Made by a program: the position numbers and the translations under genes. Below are positions 9,616 through 16,600 of a stretch of 64,000 nucleotides of DNA, piece after piece. The notes under the pieces are model-generated. The model made no database searches, was not told the DNA's origin, and was given only the letters and a program-made list of their open reading frames with translations. The stretch comes from JBBQLG01 sp964251665 (lineage in GTDB: Bacteria; Bacteroidota; Bacteroidia; Cytophagales; Spirosomataceae). Location of the stretch: positions 242,398-306,397 of the forward strand of contig CAXUKO010000008.1 of NCBI GenBank assembly GCA_964251665.1, written 5' to 3'. The first letter of the stretch is position 1, and each line of letters starts with the position of its first letter.

Positions 9616-9809
9616 AGCAATTTGACAACATAAAACTTTATCAGACCATGGCCTTGTGGACTCGGCTGTTCAATAAAGGGACGCGGGAAGCAGCAGAAAT
9701 AAATCGTCAAAATGGCCTCCCTAACGTGATCTCGTTAAACGGCCGAATATTTTACGAACTACCCAACGGTGATATCGTCGACAAAAACCCGTTGGACGAA
9801 ATGAAGTAG
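9606..9809 (+). CDS. small protein overlapping the zeta-like kinase gene, possible antitoxin
   Basis: This is a 67-residue protein with no recognised domain. It has a helical N-terminus (LYQTMALWTRLFNKGTREAAEINRQ) and a short strand-rich end (VISLNGRIFYELPNGDIVDKN). The 10-base overlap with the kinase gene indicates translational coupling and a linked function. Its size and position fit a toxin's partner, although classical epsilon antitoxins normally precede zeta. The reading frame is consistent and GC use matches its neighbours, so I regard it as a real gene of unknown function. Confidence 0.6.
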   Translation: MEVKQFDNIKLYQTMALWTRLFNKGTREAAEINRQNGLPNVISLNGRIFYELPNGDIVDKNPLDEMK

Positions 9810-9871
9810 TTCGTAGTTGGCTAACACATAACTACAAAAGGGAACGGACTAACAACAAACAACAAGCTATT

Positions 9872-10411
9872 TTGAACGAAGCAATACTCGAAAAAGCCCG
9901 GCGCATTAAGTTGCTGCTCACCGACTGCGACGGTGTTTTGACCGACGGTGGCGTGTATTATGGCGAGACCGGCGAGGTGCTCAAGAAATTTAACATCCGT
10001 GACGGCATGGGTGTCGAACGACTGCGCAACCTGGCTGGTGTTGATACCGGCATTGTTACCGGCGAACGGTCACCATCGGTTAGCAAACGGGCCGAAAAAC
10101 TGAAGATTGAGGAGTTACACCTGGGCATCAAGGATAAACTATCGCTGCTGGCTGAAATTTTAGAGCGTCGGCAGTTGTTGGCCGAAGAAGTAGCATTCAT
10201 CGGCGATGACGTCAATGATGTGGCGGTATTGCAGGTTGTTGGGTTAGCCTGTTGCCCGGCCGATGCAACAATCTGGAATAAAAACGTGGCCGCCTATTGC
10301 TGTGAGGCAAACGGGGGGGCAGGCTGCTTCCGCGAAGTAGCCGAACTGATTATCGAGGCTAAAACTATAACAACAAATCACCAACTAACCGAAACACATT
10401 CTCCTGCATGA
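9872..10411 (+). CDS. KdsC-like HAD phosphatase
   Basis: This is a 179-residue HAD hydrolase of the capless KdsC type. Motif I is DCDGVLTD at residues 18-25 and the Mg-binding motif is GDDVND from residue 111. Family members remove the phosphate from Kdo-8-phosphate or from nonulosonate-9-phosphates. The only sensible start is TTG 9872, since no in-frame ATG lies nearby. Its stop overlaps the neuB start by 4 bases, a strong sign of coupled translation with that synthase. It should therefore dephosphorylate the product of the NeuB-like condensation. That would mean the synthase acts on a phosphorylated sugar. Confidence 0.82.
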   Translation: MNEAILEKARRIKLLLTDCDGVLTDGGVYYGETGEVLKKFNIRDGMGVERLRNLAGVDTGIVTGERSPSVSKRAEKLKIEELHLGIKDKLSLLAEILERRQLLAEEVAFIGDDVNDVAVLQVVGLACCPADATIWNKNVAAYCCEANGGAGCFREVAELIIEAKTITTNHQLTETHSPA

Positions 10412-11313
10412 AGACCATCACACTAAATACGGGCCGTAAGATTGGCACTGGCGAGCCAAGTTACGTCATTGCTGAAATCGGCATCAACCACAACGGCTCA
10501 CTCGATATTGCCAAGCAACTTATTGATGAAGCCGTCGCTGCTAAAGCTGATGCGGTGAAATTTCAGAAGCGGACACCGGAACTATGCGTACCTAAAGATC
10601 AGTGGGAAATCATGCGGGAAACCCCTTGGGGAACCATGAGTTACATTAACTACAAGCGCAAAACTGAGTTTGGTGTAACCGAGTATTCGGCTATCGACCA
10701 ATACTGCAAAGAGCGCGGTATCGACTGGTTCGTTTCGGTATGGGATGTTGATTCCGTTGACTTTATGGAGCATTTCGATACCAGTATCTATAAACTGGCG
10801 TCGGCTTCGTTGACTGACTTTCCATTGATCGAAAAAATCCTGCAAACGGGCCGTCCATTGATGCTTTCAACTGGTATGTCGACCATGAGCGAGATTGAAA
10901 ATGCCGTTAATCTGGTGTATAATTTCGATCCGAATTACCCGCTGTTGATCGCCCATTCGACGTCGGCTTATCCATGCAAAGTTGAAGAGTTAAATCTGCG
11001 CATGATCCCAACCTTGCAGGCTAAATACCCGGACGCCCCCATCGGTTACTCTGGTCACGAAACAGGGCTGACGACAACGGTAGCGGCTACAGTACTGGGT
11101 GCAACCTTTGTTGAACGTCACTTCACTCTCGACCGGGCTATGTGGGGTTCCGACCATGCCGCATCCGTGGAGCCACAAGGATTTCAGCGGTTAGTGCGCG
11201 ACATCCGCGACGTTGAGAAAGCCATGGGCGATGGTGTCAAAAAAGTATACGAATCCGAACTCGGTCCAATGAAGCGCCTGCGGGTGAACATTACCAACGA
11301 ACAGGCGGTATAG
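10408..11313 (+). CDS. neuB: NeuB-family sialic-acid-type synthase lacking the SAF domain
   Basis: This 301-residue enzyme is a NeuB-type TIM barrel. Marks include YVIAEIGINHNGSLDIAKQL, the DAVKFQKR lysine strand, IYKLASASLTDFPLI, the STGMSTMSEIENAV turn and GYSGHETGLTTTVAA. A FVERHFTLDRAMWGSDHAAS stretch carries metal and phosphoenolpyruvate ligands. Family enzymes condense phosphoenolpyruvate with a hexose or hexosamine to give a nine-carbon sugar acid. The C-terminal antifreeze-like SAF domain of typical NeuB (about 345 residues) is absent; the protein stops just after the barrel. Together with the coupled KdsC-like phosphatase, this resembles Kdn-9-phosphate routes more than free NeuNAc synthesis. 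Confidence 0.85.
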   Translation: MKTITLNTGRKIGTGEPSYVIAEIGINHNGSLDIAKQLIDEAVAAKADAVKFQKRTPELCVPKDQWEIMRETPWGTMSYINYKRKTEFGVTEYSAIDQYCKERGIDWFVSVWDVDSVDFMEHFDTSIYKLASASLTDFPLIEKILQTGRPLMLSTGMSTMSEIENAVNLVYNFDPNYPLLIAHSTSAYPCKVEELNLRMIPTLQAKYPDAPIGYSGHETGLTTTVAATVLGATFVERHFTLDRAMWGSDHAASVEPQGFQRLVRDIRDVEKAMGDGVKKVYESELGPMKRLRVNITNEQAV

Positions 11314-11323
11314 CAGTTTAAAT

Positions 11324-11331
11324 TAAGTTTG
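11324..11331 (+). promoter_or_regulatory. possible -7 box (TAAGTTTG)
   Basis: This matches the Bacteroidota TAnnTTTG box, 63 bases before the sterol-desaturase-family gene. No clear TTG box lies at the right distance upstream, so the call is weak. Confidence 0.3.
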
Positions 11332-11332
11332 T

Positions 11333-11368
11333 GGTTTGTAGTGGTTTCCACCGGAGGCACTGCAAACC
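11333..11368 (+). terminator. hairpin after neuB
   Basis: An 11-base arm (11333-11343) pairs with 11358-11368 with one mismatch. It lies between neuB and the next gene and may end the sugar-cluster transcript. Confidence 0.4.
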
Positions 11369-11393
11369 ATAATTATAAACTATCTGGATTGCA

Positions 11394-12305
11394 ATGCCAC
11401 AGGAACAGTTACTGACCATCACGTCAATTATTCTGGCCGTCTGGATCGCCATCATTATGCTTTGGGAACGGCTCGATCCCTACCGCAAAGGATTGCCGCT
11501 GTTTCGTGATGGATTCTGGGTCGACCTGGTCTGGTATACGATTATTCAGAGCTACATGCTGAAAATCGTAATCTTCGATTATGTTGTAGCGCCCATTCAA
11601 CACAGTTTCGACTGGTCGAGTGTACAGTTTGTGCGCTACTGGCCGGTATGGGTGCAGGTGCTGTTTTTTGTTATTACCCACGACCTGTATATCTACCTGT
11701 TTCACCGGTTGCAACATGCCAATAAGTACCTCTGGCGAACCCACGAAGCGCACCATTCCGATAAACAGGTCGATTTCCTGTCCGGCTCCCGGTCACACGC
11801 GCTGGAGATTCTGATCAACCAGACCATCGAGTTTGCGCCCATTATTCTGCTTGGTGCTGATCCGGCCGTTATTCCCATTAAAGCGCTGCTCGATGCGGTT
11901 TTTGGCCTTTTCATTCACGCCAATATTAACGTGAAGCTGGGGAAGTGGAAGTACCTTTTCAACTCGCCGGAATTGCACCTGTGGCACCATGCCAATTATC
12001 AGGAGGTGTTTCACGCGAATTTCAGCACAAAATTTTCCATCTGGGATCATCTCTTTGGTACAGCCTACGACCCGGGTCATAAACCGGGGGACAAACCGGA
12101 GAACTGGGGTTTGTACTACGACTTTCCGAAAGACTACTTCGTGCAGCACGTTTTTTCGTTCAAACGGTTCGATGAGCGCAGCCTTTTGAAACATAAATGG
12201 TTCAGAACCTATTATTATCTACGGCCTAACCTGCTGAAATGGATGGATCAGACGCTGAAAGGCGTAGGGCACAGCCTGAAAACGGTGAAGCAGTATTTTT
12301 TCTAA
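11394..12305 (+). CDS. sterol desaturase / fatty acid hydroxylase family membrane protein
   Basis: This 303-residue membrane protein has hydrophobic segments near residues 6-24, 40-60 and 80-100, and a loop around 135-165. The di-iron histidine clusters of the family are visible: His96 and His104 in HDLYIYLFHR, HEAHH at 117-121, and HLWHH at 195-199. Members oxidise C-H bonds of lipids, for example sterols, carotenoids or fatty acyl chains. The substrate here is unknown. An SMR-like gene begins 4 bases after its stop, so the two are probably cotranscribed. Confidence 0.85.
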   Translation: MPQEQLLTITSIILAVWIAIIMLWERLDPYRKGLPLFRDGFWVDLVWYTIIQSYMLKIVIFDYVVAPIQHSFDWSSVQFVRYWPVWVQVLFFVITHDLYIYLFHRLQHANKYLWRTHEAHHSDKQVDFLSGSRSHALEILINQTIEFAPIILLGADPAVIPIKALLDAVFGLFIHANINVKLGKWKYLFNSPELHLWHHANYQEVFHANFSTKFSIWDHLFGTAYDPGHKPGDKPENWGLYYDFPKDYFVQHVFSFKRFDERSLLKHKWFRTYYYLRPNLLKWMDQTLKGVGHSLKTVKQYFF

Positions 12306-12309
12306 CGTA

Positions 12310-12699
12310 TTGACCGACACCAACTTGTTTTATTGGTTCTACTTATTGATGGCCGCCATGTGCGAGATGATGTGGACGTATTCACTGAAAGCACTGACAT
12401 TCAGTTCGCTGAAGATGCTGCGCTGGCATAATTTCTATAAAACGGAGAGTGGATTACCCGTTCTATTACCATTTTTGGGATACATCGGATTTGGGGTAGC
12501 TAATATCTATTTTTTCTCAACGGCCATTAAGCGGATACCAACCCCCACGGCTTTTGCCGTCTGGACGGCGCTGTCGCTCATTCTGATAAAACTCGCGGAC
12601 GTGATTTATTACAAGGCCAACTGGTCGATTATGGAGGTCGTTTTCCTGGGGCTGATTGTCGCCGGTATTATTGGCCTGAAATTCTACGGCACTGCCTGA
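12310..12699 (+). CDS. small multidrug resistance (SMR)-like membrane protein
   Basis: This 129-residue protein has four predicted membrane helices. Helix 1 carries a membrane glutamate (Glu19 in CEMMWTYSLK), as in EmrE-type transporters. A later TAFAVWTALSLILIKLADV helix matches the conserved SMR third helix. It is longer than the usual 105-110 residues because of a polar insert of about 20 residues after helix 1 (LRWHNFYKTESGLP). The start is TTG 12310, directly after the upstream stop. Its 3' end overlaps the 3' end of the convergent eutC by 16 bases. Exporter function is inferred, and the substrate could be linked to the upstream oxygenase. Confidence 0.72.
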   Translation: MTDTNLFYWFYLLMAAMCEMMWTYSLKALTFSSLKMLRWHNFYKTESGLPVLLPFLGYIGFGVANIYFFSTAIKRIPTPTAFAVWTALSLILIKLADVIYYKANWSIMEVVFLGLIVAGIIGLKFYGTA

Positions 12700-13472
12700 A
12701 CTGATGCACCCGGTAATCCGTCCATCTCATCCTTCAGCCCGACGCCCGATAAGCGCCGGGTTTTCATTTCGGTAAGGAGGTACACTACTTTCTGCACGGC
12801 AAATTCGTAGGATAACCCTTCGGGTCGAATGTTGGATACACAGTTGCGGGATTCATCGGTGAGGCCGGGCCGGGGCTGAAACGTCAGGTAAGCACCCAGA
12901 CTATCGGGCGACGACAGGCCGGGCCGTTCGCCAATCAGCATCACCACCAGTTCGGCACCAAACGCATGGGCTACTTCGTCGGCCACAGCAACCCGGCCCT
13001 GCTCTACAATTGCAATCGGAGCCAGTGACCAGCCTAATCGAGTTGTTTCGGCAACCAACTGCGTTACAAGTGGCACGGCATGGCGGTTAACTGCTGCGGC
13101 CGAAAGCCCATCTGTGATAACAATAGCCAGATCAAATGGAGTTACACCGGTTGCCCGAAATTGCGCTGTAAAGTCAATTGGGCCGTTAAGCTGACGACCC
13201 AGATCGGGCCGCTGCAGGTATTCCAGCCGGTCGGTAGCCCGGCTGTGCAGCATTAAAATGCGGGGATGAAGCGTCTCCAGTTCAGCTACGAGCTGGGGCA
13301 GGTCGAGGGTAGAAAAAACGGCATCGCGGGCGCGGGCATGATCGAGCTGGAAATCGAGCAGGGCACGGGTAGGCAGGCTGTGACCCGTGCGGCCCTGTGC
13401 CAGTCGGGCGGCCGTGTGGGCGCGCAAAAAGGCCCACGGGTCAGGGCTGAAATCGTCGGAATTCATGGCCAA
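12684..13472 (-). CDS. eutC: ethanolamine ammonia-lyase small subunit
   Basis: This 262-residue protein matches EutC, the small subunit of adenosylcobalamin-dependent ethanolamine ammonia-lyase. Visible marks are DPWAFLRAHTAARLAQGRTGHSLPTR near the N-terminus, the DFQLDHARARDAV helix, the IVITDGLSAAAVNRHA strand-turn and the cobalamin-facing VVMLIGERPGLSSPDSLGAYL. EutC needs the large subunit EutB for activity, and eutB normally lies directly upstream. Here upstream is a 168-base gap and then tamB on the other strand, so the gene stands alone. The frame is intact with no sign of decay. eutB may lie elsewhere in the genome. Confidence 0.88.
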   Translation of the reverse strand: MAMNSDDFSPDPWAFLRAHTAARLAQGRTGHSLPTRALLDFQLDHARARDAVFSTLDLPQLVAELETLHPRILMLHSRATDRLEYLQRPDLGRQLNGPIDFTAQFRATGVTPFDLAIVITDGLSAAAVNRHAVPLVTQLVAETTRLGWSLAPIAIVEQGRVAVADEVAHAFGAELVVMLIGERPGLSSPDSLGAYLTFQPRPGLTDESRNCVSNIRPEGLSYEFAVQKVVYLLTEMKTRRLSGVGLKDEMDGLPGASVQAVP

Positions 13473-13640
13473 AAGATACGCACAAAGGAGGTGAGGATGG
13501 GTAAAGTAAGGCCGGTTTCAAACCAACAGCGTTGTTGACGAGTTTGTATACCGATAGCCCGTACTGTTCGTTATCCTGATACCTGCTTAAAAGGCAGCGT
13601 TAAAATACCACTGCTCAACTACTGATACCCCGGATTATCC

Positions 13641-16600
13641 GTGAAAAGATTTCTGATTACGTTCCTCTTTGTGGTCATTGCCGTTGTGTTGCTGGTTACG
13701 GGATTCGTCGCCGTAGTCGCCACAACACCCTGGGGACAGTCGTTTGTCACCCGGCAGGCTAATAATTACCTGGCGTCGAAAATTAAGGCACCCTTCTCGA
13801 TCGGCCGTATTTCGTACCACATTCCCGACTGGATCGAACTCGAAAACGTTTATTTTAAAACACCCAAAGGCGATACCCTGGTTTCTGGTGGGCGACTGCG
13901 CATCGACATCGACATGATGGCCCTGCTGCAAAGCAAGGTATCGGTCAATCAGGTTGAGATGGAGCATATACGGCTTAACGTTAGCCGGACCCTGCCCGAC
14001 ACTACGTTCAACTTTAAATACCTGCTGGACGCTTTTTCCAGCAAATCGCCCCAAGCTACACCCGATACTGCAGCCGCGCCGATGACAATTAATTTGGGGA
14101 GCGTGGGGCTACGAGACGTCAGGATCAAGTATAAGGACGACGTAACCGGGGCCGATGTCAACGCGTATGTGGACAGCTTAAATGCCAAAGTCGATGCCCT
14201 TGATATTGCCAAATCCCGTTACCATCTCCGCAGCATTTATACCGACGGCTTAGCCGTAAAGGCGCGTATTTACAAAGGACTGCCCACGCCGGAATCGCCA
14301 AAAGCAGACCCGTCCGATACGCTTGATCTGGGTTTAGGTGCCTGGAAGCTGAACCGGACGCAGTGGGATGTTAAGGTTGAGGAAGCCAATTTTGCCAGTA
14401 CTGGCAACGTGGGGTCACTCGCGATGGAAAGTGACCTGTTTTACCTAACCGGGCAGCGCGTGAGCCTGAAATCAATCGATCTGGTCAACTCCGAAGTCAC
14501 GGCCACCTTACTTAAACCTACCAGACCGGCTCCACCCTCCCAACCAACCACTACGGCTTCGTCGGGCAATGGCTGGCGTGCCAGTCTGGGCCGTATCCAA
14601 CTTACCAACGACCGGCTACGGTTCGACGATGAAACGTCGCCAAGGCTGCGCAAAGGACTGGATTACGGCCATATTGATTTGCAGAAACTCTCGCTTACCA
14701 GTCGCAATCTGGTGTATGCACCCGACCGTATTGTGGGCCAGTTCCGGGCCGGTACGTTCCGGGAGAAGAGCGGCTTCGACCTGCGCCGACTGGATGGTAA
14801 TCTCCTCTATACCGCCAAACAGCTCAGCCTGACGGGTCTTTACCTGCAAACGAGCCAGTCGCTGCTGCGCGATCAGGTCGTGCTGCGCTACGATTCGCTG
14901 GGTCAGCTAAGCAATCCGCGTTTCGCCAGTAAGGTGGCTGTTCGGGTGAACCTGAAAGAGAGTAAACTGTCCGTGAATGATATACTGTTGCTGGCGCCCT
15001 TTCTGGAAACGACGCCCCCCTTTACTACCACAAAGGGCGCTGTTATCCGGGCAACGGCGCAGGTGACCGGTACATTAGCCGCGCTTACCATTCCAACGTT
15101 CGATGTGGCCATGCTGTCGGGCACTCGCATTCAGGCGCGAGGCCGGTTGACCAATCCAACGGACGTGAAGCGGCTTGGTATGGACCTGACGATTCTGGAC
15201 GCCACCACCAGTCGGGCTGATCTGAACAAACTGGCACCGAAAGGGACCATTCCTGATTCGGTGAGCATACCAAACGATTTTCGGTTGGCCGGACGTGTAC
15301 GCGGGGGTGTCGACAACCTGATTCTACAGGCGAACCTTCGCACGGGCTGGGGGAATGCCACTTACAACGGCTTGCTGAAAAACTTCGTGGCGGGCAAAAA
15401 TCAGGTCTATACCGGTGCCGCCACGCTAACGAACTTCGACGCGGGCAAGTGGCTGAAAAATCCGAAGCAGTATGGTATCATCAACGCCAATGCCAGTTTC
15501 GACGGGCATGGGCTGGATGTCAAAACCATGCAGACCAGCTTCAAAGCTACCATCAACGACGCTACGTTACAGGGATACCACTACCAGAACATCAGCGCGC
15601 GGGGTGACCTGTCGGGTGGATTACTGACCATTGACGGTACCAGCGCTGACCCCAACGCCCGCCTGGCAATTACTGGCAAAGTAGACCTGAACGCGACCAA
15701 TCCCGCGCTGAAGGGCAATGTTCAGATTGCCCAGCTCGACCTGCAAAAGCTTGGTTTCTATGCCGATCCGCTCGTGCTACGGGGGAACCTGACGGCCAAC
15801 ATGACCTCAACCGACCCCAATAACCCTATTGGTACCATTACTGCCGATAGTGCGGCCGTGACGCTAAAGGGTAAAACGTATCCCATTTCGGCATTGTACC
15901 TGAAAGCGGACAGCGAGGGCGGTCAGAAACGGGTCGTGGCCCAGTTGCCCTTTGCAAAACTTGCCCTCAACGGTCAGTTTGTGTACACTCAGTTGTACGA
16001 TATTATGGTCGGCGAAATCAGCCGGTACTTTGCCATTCCTGATCTGAAATACAACCGGATTCCGCCCCCGTACAGTTTTGCCGTGCAGGCCAGAATGTAT
16101 CAGGACCCCTTACTGCGTGCCTTCGTACCGGCTTTAATCCAATTGGACACGGTCCGGCTAAACGCTTATTTAGATAATACCCGCGATACCACGTTTCTGG
16201 CTACAATGACAACTGGCGTGGTGAATTACGACACCACTGTCATTCAGAATGCCGCGCTGACGATGCGGGCCATTGACAGCTCGATGGCCATTATCGGGAA
16301 AATCGACGCCATACAACTCGGAACCACGGCCATTGGCCTCACCACACTTAGGGCGAGGGCCGTTCATAATCAGCTTCGGTTCCGGGTGGCCAATCAGGAT
16401 TCGGTGAAGCAGGACCGTTACGCGCTGGCCGGACAGCTGCGGGCCGTTGGACCGAATTATCAGTTGCGGCTGGAGAAAAACGCGCTGCTGGCTAACTACC
16501 AGCAATTTACGTCCGACTCGACCGGGTTTGCCCAGTACGGAAAACAGGGTGTGCTGATCAATAATCTGCGGCTTTATTCGGGGAGTCAGTCGCTGGATAT

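Noticed and set aside
13266..13538. Plus-strand frame opposite eutC
   Set aside because: It is a shadow of the well-supported eutC on the other strand.
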